A stretch of 22,124 nt of DNA from an uncultured Bacteroidales bacterium (GTDB taxonomy: Bacteria; Bacteroidota; Bacteroidia; Bacteroidales; Paludibacteraceae). The DNA lies in assembly GCA_900542355.1 (NCBI GenBank), contig UQNE01000027.1:1-22124 (forward strand), read 5' to 3'. This document shows positions 8,233 through 14,370 of this stretch, piece after piece. How positions within the stretch are numbered: the stretch's first letter is position 1; the number at the start of each line of letters is the position of its first letter. Made by a program: the position numbers and the translations under genes. The notes below the pieces were generated by a model, which was not told where the DNA came from, did not search any database, and saw only the letters and a program-made list of their open reading frames with translations.

Positions 8233-8805
8233 TTAGTTTTTCTTGCAAAGCATCTGTATATCAGAGCCTTCTATAGTGCGCTGTTTGTCTTCTTGCGACT
8301 GACCTTTGTATTGCAATGAGAATATGATGTTGTTCTCGTAGGTCTTAGCATTGCCCGATACCGTGATGTCGAATACCTCGGTGGTAGTCTTGGTGAAAGT
8401 AATAATTGAATCACGCACTGTACCTAAAACAGAGTGGATGTGGATGGTATCGGAATACTCGGTGGTGATAGGCAAATCCAAGGTGCGAGTGAAGGCATCG
8501 AATGTCAGTTCATCGCCCGACAGAGTACCTTTGGTATGATAGACATCGCCATTGAGTTGGTCGAAAGTGAGAAGAACTTTGTCGTTGTCTTTAAGGCTCA
8601 CCAACTCGAATGAACCGGATTCGTTGCTCAGATTGACTACCTGCGATACGGTGGCTCTCGGATTGCTCTCATCGGGCATCTCAAGGGTTACTTTGCCGGT
8701 AGTTTTGAAACGGTAACCGCCTTTGGCATCACGCACATCGGCAGTGTCAGCACACGATGCCAATAGCAGGCAGAGCGCGGCAAGATAAACAAATTGCTTT
8801 TTCAT
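8233..8805 (-). CDS. unrecognised lipoprotein, first gene of the efflux operon
   Basis: A 190-residue predicted lipoprotein. The signal MKKQFVYLAALCLLLASC has a clear lipobox (LASC) with the lipidated Cys at residue 18, followed by acidic residues (CADTADVRD) as is common in Bacteroidetes lipoproteins. The rest is rich in alternating beta-type segments (KVTLEMP, GSFELVSLKDNDKVLLTF, DITVSGNAKTYENNIIFSL) and looks like one or two small beta-sandwich domains. I recognise no family. Its stop is 2 nt before the TolC start, so it is translationally close to the exporter and shares its promoter. A role as an accessory or assembly factor of the exporter, or in handling its substrate, is inference only. 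Confidence 0.85.
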   Translation of the reverse strand: MKKQFVYLAALCLLLASCADTADVRDAKGGYRFKTTGKVTLEMPDESNPRATVSQVVNLSNESGSFELVSLKDNDKVLLTFDQLNGDVYHTKGTLSGDELTFDAFTRTLDLPITTEYSDTIHIHSVLGTVRDSIITFTKTTTEVFDITVSGNAKTYENNIIFSLQYKGQSQEDKQRTIEGSDIQMLCKKN

Positions 8806-8862
8806 ATCTTAAATTGAGTATTATTTTCAGTTGTCGGTATTTGCACTTAGTAATCCTAATTG

Positions 8863-8892
8863 CAAACAGTTTTCTACAAAATATTTGCCAAA
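8863..8892 (-). promoter_or_regulatory. possible promoter of the efflux operon
   Basis: On the minus strand TTTG (8892-8889) is followed after 18 nt by ACTGTTTG (8870-8863), an imperfect match to the Bacteroides -33/-7 pair. It lies about 60 nt before the lipoprotein start. The putative AraC-type operator ends 15 bp upstream of the -33 element, a position suited to an activator, and a weak -7 element fits an activator-dependent promoter. Confidence 0.4.
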
Positions 8893-8906
8893 ACACACTT
8901 TTCGAA

Positions 8907-8939
8907 TTGTCCGTTTCGCTTATAGAATAGTCCATTTTG
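8907..8939. promoter_or_regulatory. putative AraC-type operator, direct repeat spaced 21 bp
   Basis: TTGTCCGTTTCG (8907-8918) and TAGTCCATTTTG (8928-8939) share the core GTCC-R-TTT and match at 9 of 12 positions, with a period of exactly 21 bp (two helical turns). AraC-family proteins typically bind such tandem half-sites on one face of the helix. It lies in the divergent region between the efflux operon and the AraC-family gene, next to the efflux promoter. Confidence 0.5.
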
Positions 8940-8977
8940 AAAAATCGTATCTCTAAAATCGTTTTTTATGCAAAAAA

Positions 8978-9009
8978 TTAGGCACATTCAAATTATTTTT
9001 GTATCTTTG
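8978..9009 (+). promoter_or_regulatory. promoter of the AraC-family regulator gene
   Basis: TATCTTTG (9002-9009) matches the Bacteroides -7 consensus TAnnTTTG exactly. A TTAG sequence (8978-8981) stands 20 nt upstream at the -33 position. The start codon is at 9054, giving a leader of roughly 40 nt. Confidence 0.65.
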
Positions 9010-9053
9010 CAGAAAATAGAAACATAAACAACCACTCATATATTATTTGCTCT

Positions 9054-9920
9054 ATGACATTGTCAGAAGAATATGTATTTTTGACCACTTCGTCGGCAGA
9101 ACTGCCAAAACGCACCCACTATCAGTTGGGCGACAGTATGACGCTTATGCTCTGCCATACGGGTAGTATGGACATCATTTGCAATGGTAAGAAGATGACT
9201 GTACGACCGAAAGATCTGTTTGTCGTTTTGCCCAATACATACATTGGAGAGTTTACTACTTCGTGGGATTTTCGATTCACACTCTTGCGCGTCAAAGCCG
9301 TGCTTTTCCAGCAGATTCTATTGGATAATTTCCGCATAGAGCCCCGTTGGTGGGAGAAGCAGCGTTTCTTGAAGATGTGCCCGTGCATTCACTTGGAGCC
9401 TATCCATGAGGAACTGCTCTGCTCCTACTTCCATCTGCTCCAACTCTATCTGCAAGACCCCATTCAGTCCACCTATCGCAAGAACATTATGCATAGTGCC
9501 GTGCGTGCATTGGTCTTGGAGATGTTCAACTATTTGGATACGGTGCTCGAACCGCTTTCGGAAGAGGAAAAGCAGAAGGCCATCACTCAGAGCGACTATC
9601 CTTTCCGCAATTTCTTGCAACTCTTGCAGGCTAATCCGCAGCAGAGAGAGGTGCAGTGGTATGCCGAGAAACTCAATATCACGCCAAAGTATCTGAGCGA
9701 AGTATGCAAGCAGCGTAGCAGCAAATCGGCTTCGGAATGGATTACAGAAGTTACGATGAACGACATCAAGCGTCGTTTGGCACATTCGGGTGATAGCGTG
9801 AAAGAGGTGGCATTCCAATTAGGCTTCCCCAATAGCAGTTTCTTCTGCCAGTATGTCAAGAAGCACACGGGTATGACTCCCAACCGTCTCCGTCGCCAAC
9901 AAGACATCAGTTTGGAATAA
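9054..9920 (+). CDS. AraC-family transcriptional regulator
   Basis: A 288-residue regulator with an N-terminal cupin-like sensing region (about 1-150, including SMTLMLCHTGSMDIICNGKK and TVRPKDLFVVLPNT). The C-terminal AraC DNA-binding domain (about 200-285) has two helix-turn-helix motifs: WYAEKLNITPKYLSEVCKQR, then SVKEVAFQLGFPNSSFFCQY with the family-typical end KKHTGMTPNRLRR. It is transcribed divergently from the efflux operon across 248 nt containing a candidate operator, so it most likely activates that operon in response to an efflux substrate. The N-terminal region is rich in Cys (CHTG, ICNG, CPCIH, LLCSYF), so thiol or metal sensing cannot be excluded, but this is speculative. Confidence 0.92.
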   Translation: MTLSEEYVFLTTSSAELPKRTHYQLGDSMTLMLCHTGSMDIICNGKKMTVRPKDLFVVLPNTYIGEFTTSWDFRFTLLRVKAVLFQQILLDNFRIEPRWWEKQRFLKMCPCIHLEPIHEELLCSYFHLLQLYLQDPIQSTYRKNIMHSAVRALVLEMFNYLDTVLEPLSEEEKQKAITQSDYPFRNFLQLLQANPQQREVQWYAEKLNITPKYLSEVCKQRSSKSASEWITEVTMNDIKRRLAHSGDSVKEVAFQLGFPNSSFFCQYVKKHTGMTPNRLRRQQDISLE

Positions 9921-10052
9921 TCAGTTTGGCATAAGAGATACTACACTCTCATAGTACTTTCCAACCCTATCGGGTATAGGGGGTGTTTAGTGCTTGTAAG
10001 ATTAGGGTGTTCGGTTCTCAAATTGAGGTGTACGATAGATACTTCTAATAAA

Positions 10053-10087
10053 AATAGGTTGTCCGATTTGTGGACAACCTATTTTTT
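10053..10087. terminator. bidirectional terminator between araC-type gene and DUF389 gene
   Basis: Perfect 12-bp stem, AATAGGTTGTCC (10053-10064) with GGACAACCTATT (10072-10083), a 7-nt loop, a T run to the right and an A-rich flank to the left. It lies between two convergent genes and can serve both. The 9921-10052 part of this gap has only a small CCCTAT/ATAGGG hairpin (9965-9981). Confidence 0.85.
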
Positions 10088-10157
10088 ATGATACATAATG
10101 ACACATACAATGAGGAACTCTATTTACTGAGGGAGTATCTTATTATCAGTGAAGGTC

Positions 10158-11573
10158 CTATTGAATGATAACCTCTATTTGGTCGGCGTTGAGGCGTATC
10201 TTGAGCCATTCGGAAAGATGCTTTTTGTCGGTGGCAGACAGTGTCCGCTTGTGTGCTAAATGGATAGAAACGAGCGTAATAGACTCAGTCTGCTCGCTGC
10301 CGTTTGTGCCGCTGACTTGTTTATCATTGTTTGTGTTTCCGCTATGATTTGCACTGACGATATGTTCTCCCAAGGCAAATGTTACGCTCTCCACGGCGGG
10401 ATATTGCGCTTTGATTTCCTGCGTCAGTTGCTCGGTAGGAAAGGTGTGTTGCGTGTTGAGTTTCTCGGCGGCCGTCAGTTGTGTACGCAGTTCGCTTATC
10501 TGCTGTTGGTAGGCTTGTATCTGCTCATCTTTGGTGGCGAACAGGTCTTTGATGAGTTGCTCTTGGCGCATATCGGTATCGTCCGGCGTGAGGGCATCTT
10601 CGTGCAAGACAATAGCGGTGGAATCGAAACCGGCTTGGATAGCATCTGCCAAAAATAGTTTGCGGTCGGCATCAGTGAGTGTCTCTCCGGCAAGGAAGAA
10701 ATCGATAGTAGAAGCAGTGGCATCCACCTCGGTCTGATAGACATAACTGGTGCCGATAGTCTTATGCTGCGCAATAAAAGCGTTGGCACGACGGCTGAAA
10801 TTATTCTCACGCACTACCGAGATAGCCGACATCACGCTCGGTACAATCAGTACTACCACAGCCAAAGTGATAGAGATTGTTTGGCGTCGTCGGTTGGATG
10901 TCTGCTCCTGTATAGTGGGGTAGTGCAGGTATTTAACTGCCAAGAAAGTAGCCAAGGCAATCAGAATACTATTAATAAGGAAAAGGTATAGTGCGCCTAC
11001 GATATACTGCCAATGCCAAGTGGCGATACCGAATCCGACGGTGCAGAGCGGGGGCATTAGGGCAGTGGCGATGGCTACGCCCGACATCACCGTACCTCGC
11101 TCCTTGCGTGAGGTCTCTAAGATACCGGCAAAGCCGCCGAATAGGGCAATAAACACATCGTAGATAGTAGGTTTGGTGCGAGCCAACAGTTCGGTGGGGT
11201 TCTCCATCGAGAGCGGAGAGATAAGGAAATAGAGAGTGGAAGCAAGGATACTGATACTCACCATCACGGCTAAGTTCTTGAGTGCGGTGCGCACCAAATC
11301 GGTGTCGTTGGTACCCAATCCCATACCGAACCCCATAATAGGTCCCATCAGCGGCGAGATAAGCATTGCACCGATGATAACGGGTATCGAATTGACATTC
11401 AACCCCACCGAAGCGATGATGATAGCGAAGAACAGAATAAACACATTCGGTCCCCGGAAATACACATTCTGCCGTATGGTATTGCTTGCAGCCTCGGTAT
11501 CGATGTCCTCGCTGAGCGACACCAAACTATGGAGGTATCGCACCACCGCATTCTTATCCCAATTCCATTTCAT
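10158..11573 (-). CDS. DUF389 family integral membrane protein with coiled-coil tail
   Basis: A 471-residue protein. Residues ~45-260 form a DUF389-type membrane domain of about six helices with the conserved stretches GLNVNSIPVIIGAMLISPLM, GPIMGFGMGLG, RKERGTVMSGVAIATALMPP and LCTVGFGIA. Another helix (ITLAVVVLIVPSVMSAISVV) precedes a soluble C-terminal half of ~200 residues. That half contains a likely coiled coil (KDEQIQAYQQQISELRTQLT), a low-complexity Asn/Gly/Ser linker (NHSGNTNNDKQVSGTNGSEQ) and a final alpha/beta segment (TDKKHLSEWLKIRLNADQIE). Biochemical function of the family is unknown to me. It follows rubrerythrin by 166 nt on the same strand, but a 15-bp inverted repeat intervenes, so co-transcription is unsure. 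Confidence 0.9.
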   Translation of the reverse strand: MKWNWDKNAVVRYLHSLVSLSEDIDTEAASNTIRQNVYFRGPNVFILFFAIIIASVGLNVNSIPVIIGAMLISPLMGPIMGFGMGLGTNDTDLVRTALKNLAVMVSISILASTLYFLISPLSMENPTELLARTKPTIYDVFIALFGGFAGILETSRKERGTVMSGVAIATALMPPLCTVGFGIATWHWQYIVGALYLFLINSILIALATFLAVKYLHYPTIQEQTSNRRRQTISITLAVVVLIVPSVMSAISVVRENNFSRRANAFIAQHKTIGTSYVYQTEVDATASTIDFFLAGETLTDADRKLFLADAIQAGFDSTAIVLHEDALTPDDTDMRQEQLIKDLFATKDEQIQAYQQQISELRTQLTAAEKLNTQHTFPTEQLTQEIKAQYPAVESVTFALGEHIVSANHSGNTNNDKQVSGTNGSEQTESITLVSIHLAHKRTLSATDKKHLSEWLKIRLNADQIEVIIQ

Positions 11574-11611
11574 CTTAGTTCTCCGTGTAATGATGTAGAT
11601 TTTGCGTAAAA

Positions 11612-11729
11612 CCCCATTAAAAGACCATAAAACGGCATAGTGTGTTTTCTATCTGAACAAGCCTCCTCCGCATTAATTGCAATAAATGGAGCCCTGTTTA
11701 CACCTTGCTTATTCGGTCTTTTAATGGGG
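11612..11729. repeat. perfect 15-bp inverted repeat flanking an 88-bp segment
   Basis: CCCCATTAAAAGACC (11612-11626) and GGTCTTTTAATGGGG (11715-11729) are exact reverse complements, 88 bp apart, filling most of the gap between rubrerythrin and the DUF389 gene. On the minus strand the second arm is followed by TTTT. The enclosed segment has a weaker CTCC...GGAG pairing but no TAnnTTTG element on either strand. Candidate readings are a structured RNA or long-loop terminator, a small terminal-inverted-repeat element, or an invertible segment. Confidence 0.75.
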
Positions 11730-11739
11730 AATGAAACCT

Positions 11740-12276
11740 TTAGAAATTATTTTCTTGCAGTTGGAAATAACTCTGCGGGTGTTTGCATACGGGGCATACT
11801 TCGGGTGCTTGTTTGCCTACGCATATATGTCCGCAGTTGCGGCATTGCCAAATACACTCCTCATCGCGGCTGAAGACCACCTTGTCTTCGATATTCTTGA
11901 GCAGTTTGCGATAGCGTTCCTCGTGTGCTTCCTCTATGGCAGCCACTCCTTCCATCATAGCGGCAATCTCGTCAAAGCCTTCTGCGCGGGCCTCTTCGGC
12001 CATACGGGGGTACATATTGGTCCATTCTTCGTGTTCCCCTTCGATACCGTCTTTTAGGTTCTCCGCTGTAGTGCCTATACTGTGCAACAGTTTGAACCAT
12101 AGTTTGGCATGCTCTTTCTCTTGCGCCGCCGTTTCCTCGAAGAGAGCAGCAATCTGCTCGTAGCCGTCTTTCTTGGCCTTAGAGGCATAGTAGGTGTATT
12201 TGTTGCGTGCTTGCGACTCGCCCGCAAAAGCCTCCCATAGGTTAGCCTCTGTTTTTGTTCCTTTTAGGTGTTTCAT
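11740..12276 (-). CDS. rbr: rubrerythrin
   Basis: A 178-residue cytoplasmic non-haem iron peroxidase that reduces hydrogen peroxide in anaerobes. The N-terminal ferritin-like diiron domain carries the expected ligands: Glu20 (AFAGESQARNKY), Glu53 and His56 (AQEKEHAKLW), acidic residues around 81-84 (GEHEEW), and Glu115 with His118 (AIEEAHEERY). The C-terminal rubredoxin-like domain has two Cys pairs (WQCRNCGH and EVCPVCKHP) for an Fe(SCys)4 site. Length and domain order are normal. It lies 48 nt downstream of superoxide dismutase on the same strand without a visible terminator, so the two probably form an operon converting superoxide to peroxide and then to water. Confidence 0.96.
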   Translation of the reverse strand: MKHLKGTKTEANLWEAFAGESQARNKYTYYASKAKKDGYEQIAALFEETAAQEKEHAKLWFKLLHSIGTTAENLKDGIEGEHEEWTNMYPRMAEEARAEGFDEIAAMMEGVAAIEEAHEERYRKLLKNIEDKVVFSRDEECIWQCRNCGHICVGKQAPEVCPVCKHPQSYFQLQENNF

Positions 12277-12324
12277 TGTTGTGATTTATTGAATAAATAG
12301 TTTATTATATTCTATTATCAAAAT

Positions 12325-12924
12325 CTATGCCAGATTAAGGCGTGCGGAAACGACATGCCAGTTGGTCAGCAACCACAGGTTTTTGATGTATTCGGCGCGT
12401 CGGTTTTGGTAGTCGAGATAGTAGGCATGTTCCCATACATCGATGGTCATAATAGGTTGTAACCCGTGTCGAACAGGCGTGTCGGCATTGGCTAAAGACA
12501 GTATGGTCAGTTTGCCCTCGGTATCCATAGCGAGCCACACCCAACCCGATCCGAACAGGCTCAATGCGGCTTGGGTCATCTCGTCTTGGAAGGCTTCAAA
12601 ACTGCCGAACGATTGCTCGATGAGAAAACGCAGTTCGCCTGATGGTTCTTTGGCGTGTTCTCCCGGGCGCAACTGCTCGAAGAAGTATTGGTGATTCAGC
12701 ACCTGCCCTGCATTGTTGAGCAACTTACCTTCGGGGGTTTTGCAAATTATTTCCTCCAATGTAAGTCCCTCGTAATCAGAGTCTTTTACGAGTGTGTTGA
12801 GGGTGTCAACATAAGTGCGGAAGTGTTTGCCATAGTGGCAGTTGATGGTCTGTTCGCTCATCATCGGAGCGAGTTCGGTAGGCGCAAAACCTAATTCCGG
12901 AAGGGTAAATAAACAGTTTTTCAT
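12325..12924 (-). CDS. sodB: superoxide dismutase, Fe-type or cambialistic
   Basis: A 199-residue Fe/Mn-family superoxide dismutase. Metal ligands are visible: His30 (CHYGKH), the His of QVLNHQYFFEQL, and Asp and His of DVWEHAYYLDY. His34 and Tyr38 of the active-site gateway are present. Gln in NNAGQVLNH together with Ala in LANADTP is the pattern of Fe-type or cambialistic enzymes rather than strict Mn enzymes, by family knowledge. I start at ATG 12924 (MKNCLFTLPELGF). The longer open frame from 12969 adds 15 residues that lie over a hairpin and probable leader. It is followed by rubrerythrin 48 nt downstream. Confidence 0.95.
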   Translation of the reverse strand: MKNCLFTLPELGFAPTELAPMMSEQTINCHYGKHFRTYVDTLNTLVKDSDYEGLTLEEIICKTPEGKLLNNAGQVLNHQYFFEQLRPGEHAKEPSGELRFLIEQSFGSFEAFQDEMTQAALSLFGSGWVWLAMDTEGKLTILSLANADTPVRHGLQPIMTIDVWEHAYYLDYQNRRAEYIKNLWLLTNWHVVSARLNLA

Positions 12925-12938
12925 AATGGTAGAATTTA

Positions 12939-12982
12939 GCGTAAGGCGACATTGTCTTACGCCTTGCAACCTGCAAAAACTA
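12939..12982 (-). promoter_or_regulatory. superoxide dismutase leader: hairpin and possible promoter
   Basis: GCGTAAG (12939-12945) and CTTACGC (12956-12962) form a 7-bp inverted repeat with a 10-nt loop, 15 nt upstream of the start codon. An alternative pairing AAGGCG/CGCCTT uses overlapping bases (12944-12949, 12960-12965). Just upstream on the minus strand is TAGTTTTTG (12982-12974), one base longer than a TAnnTTTG -7 element. If that is the promoter, the hairpin is in the 5' leader. Confidence 0.35.
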
Positions 12983-13041
12983 TACCAAACCGTTAATTAT
13001 TTCCGAAAAAATGACTATCTATGCTATGGAAAGTAGGTACT

Positions 13042-13140
13042 ATTATAGGGAATATAGATGCACTATGTATTCTAGGTATTCTATATGTTCTAGATGCTCT
13101 AGGGAATCTAAGTACTCTAGATAATCTAGAATACCTTGGA
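13042..13140. repeat. degenerate 9-bp-period array rich in CTAG
   Basis: Eleven consecutive 9-mers share a central triplet: ATA in the first two (13042-13059), CTA in the next eight (13060-13131) and CTT in the last. Examples are GTTCTAGAT, GCTCTAGGG, ACTCTAGAT and AATCTAGAA. Five CTAG tetramers occur within 58 bp. Arms 13075-13094 and 13116-13135 also pair as an imperfect 20-bp hairpin (17 matches, 21-nt loop). It lies between the thiL stop and the superoxide dismutase leader. Confidence 0.7.
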
Positions 13141-13146
13141 AATTAT

Positions 13147-13181
13147 GCATTGTGCATTACGCATTGTGCATTACGCATTGT
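13147..13181. repeat. 14-bp tandem repeat, 2.5 copies, overlapping the thiL stop
   Basis: GCATTGTGCATTAC occurs at 13147-13160 and 13161-13174, followed by a half copy GCATTGT at 13175-13181. The last copy runs into the end of thiL, whose final codons and TAA stop are part of the repeat. It belongs with the other 14-bp-period intergenic repeats of this window. Confidence 0.8.
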
Positions 13182-14205
13182 CAGAAAAGGCATTCCAGCC
13201 TTGTGCTTTGAGAGCCAGTTCCTCTCCGTTGCGCCCGATGAGGTTTAGTCCGTATTCGGGCTTGGTGACATGTCCGATGATATAGAGGTCGTCGATGGGG
13301 ATGAGTTTCTCGTAGTCGTTGATGTCGCAAGTGAAAAGCAGTTCGTAATCCTCACCACCGTTTAAGGCGCAAGTAACGATGTTGAGATTCATCTCCTCTG
13401 CCAATGCGGCTGCCTGGTAATCGATAGGTAGTTTATCCTCATAAATAGCGCAACCAACGCCCGATTGGCGGCATATATGCATCAGTTCGCTACTCAAGCC
13501 GTCAGACACATCCATCATTGCGGTGGGTTTCACGCCTGCTTTGTGGAGGGCTTGAATGATGTCGCGTCGTGCTTCGGGTTTGAGTTGGCGTTCCAAGAGA
13601 TATTCACGCCCCTCGAAGGCCGGTTTGGCTTGGTCGTTGGCTTGCATTACTATGCGTTCACGCTCAAGGAGTTGCAACCCCATATAGGCAGTACCGAGAT
13701 TGCCGGATACACAAATAAGGTCGTTGAGTTTGGCTCCGTTGCGATAGACAATATCTTTTTCGTCGGCAGTGCCCAAACAGGTGATAGAGATAGTGAGTCC
13801 CGTCATCGAAGCACAGGTATCACCTCCGACAATATCCACCCCATATCGCTCGCAAGCCAAACGGATACCGGAGTATAGTTCTTCCATATCCTCTACTGAG
13901 AAACGCTTGCTCAGTCCGAGCGAAACGGTTATCTGTGTGGGGGTACCGTTCATGGCATATATATCCGAGAAGTTGACCACAGCGGCCTTGTATCCAAGGT
14001 GTTTGAGCGGCACATATTCGAGGTTGAAATGTACCCCTTCGAGGAGCATATCGGTAGTCATCAGTACGCGTTGCTTACCAAAATTCATCACCGCTGCATC
14101 ATCGCCTACACCTTTCTGTGTGGAGGGTTGCTTGAGTGCTATTTTCTCCGTGAGGTGCTTGATAAGCCCAAACTCACCCATTGTAGAAATCTCTGTTCGT
14201 GCCAT
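13171..14205 (-). CDS. thiL: thiamine-monophosphate kinase
   Basis: A 344-residue cytoplasmic kinase that phosphorylates thiamine monophosphate with ATP to make thiamine diphosphate, the last step of cofactor synthesis. It has the PurM-like two-domain fold. The N-terminal glycine-aspartate loop GVGDDAAV (Asp35, Asp36), the metal-binding TTDMLLEGVHF, VNFSDIYAMNGTP, and IVGGDTCAS are all visible. The C-terminal domain has MMDVSDGLSSELMHI and NGGEDYELLFTC. Length is normal. It has its own promoter at 14252-14282 and no other thiamine genes nearby. Its last codons coincide with a tandem repeat, so the extreme C-terminus (AFSDNA) may vary between strains. Confidence 0.95.
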   Translation of the reverse strand: MARTEISTMGEFGLIKHLTEKIALKQPSTQKGVGDDAAVMNFGKQRVLMTTDMLLEGVHFNLEYVPLKHLGYKAAVVNFSDIYAMNGTPTQITVSLGLSKRFSVEDMEELYSGIRLACERYGVDIVGGDTCASMTGLTISITCLGTADEKDIVYRNGAKLNDLICVSGNLGTAYMGLQLLERERIVMQANDQAKPAFEGREYLLERQLKPEARRDIIQALHKAGVKPTAMMDVSDGLSSELMHICRQSGVGCAIYEDKLPIDYQAAALAEEMNLNIVTCALNGGEDYELLFTCDINDYEKLIPIDDLYIIGHVTKPEYGLNLIGRNGEELALKAQGWNAFSDNA

Positions 14206-14251
14206 ATAGAGCCGATTTGTTGTCGAATTAGTTTATGAATAAAATACCCTG

Positions 14252-14282
14252 CAAAGGTACGACAAATTTCCGATATATGCAA
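14252..14282 (-). promoter_or_regulatory. promoter of thiL
   Basis: On the minus strand TTG (14282-14280), a 20-nt spacer, then TACCTTTG (14259-14252), followed by CAG. This is a full match to the Bacteroides -33/-7 promoter form. It lies 47 nt upstream of the thiL ATG. Confidence 0.8.
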
Positions 14283-14293
14283 GACCCTTGTGT

Positions 14294-14318
14294 AATGCAT
14301 AATGATGAATGCATAATG
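14294..14318. repeat. 14-bp-period ATGCAT repeat upstream of thiL
   Basis: AATGCATAATG occurs at 14294-14304 and again at 14308-14318, a period of 14 bp, in the gap between the HAD gene and the thiL promoter. Degenerate TAATG/AAATG sequence continues to about 14338. The core ATGCAT is self-complementary. Confidence 0.65.
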
Positions 14319-14370
14319 TTTTGCCTAATGAAAAATGAAGCATGACAAGCCGCAGGTTTGGGTGTAGCCA

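Noticed and set aside
8231..8248. TTG start for the TolC gene
   Set aside because: It would put six residues before the signal peptide. ATG 8230 directly precedes it and lies 2 nt after the previous stop.
9965..9981. CCCTAT-CGGGT-ATAGGG hairpin after the AraC-family gene
   Set aside because: Only 6 bp and not followed by a T run. The stronger terminator at 10053 explains the end of that transcript.
12925..12969. Longer start for superoxide dismutase
   Set aside because: The extra 15 residues are not typical of the family and lie over the leader hairpin. MKNCLFTLPELGF at 12924 matches known N-termini.
13021..13248. A 75-codon + strand frame with Leu at every third codon
   Set aside because: The pattern comes from the 9-bp repeat. 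The frame continues through the 14-bp repeat and antisense of thiL, so it is not a believable protein.
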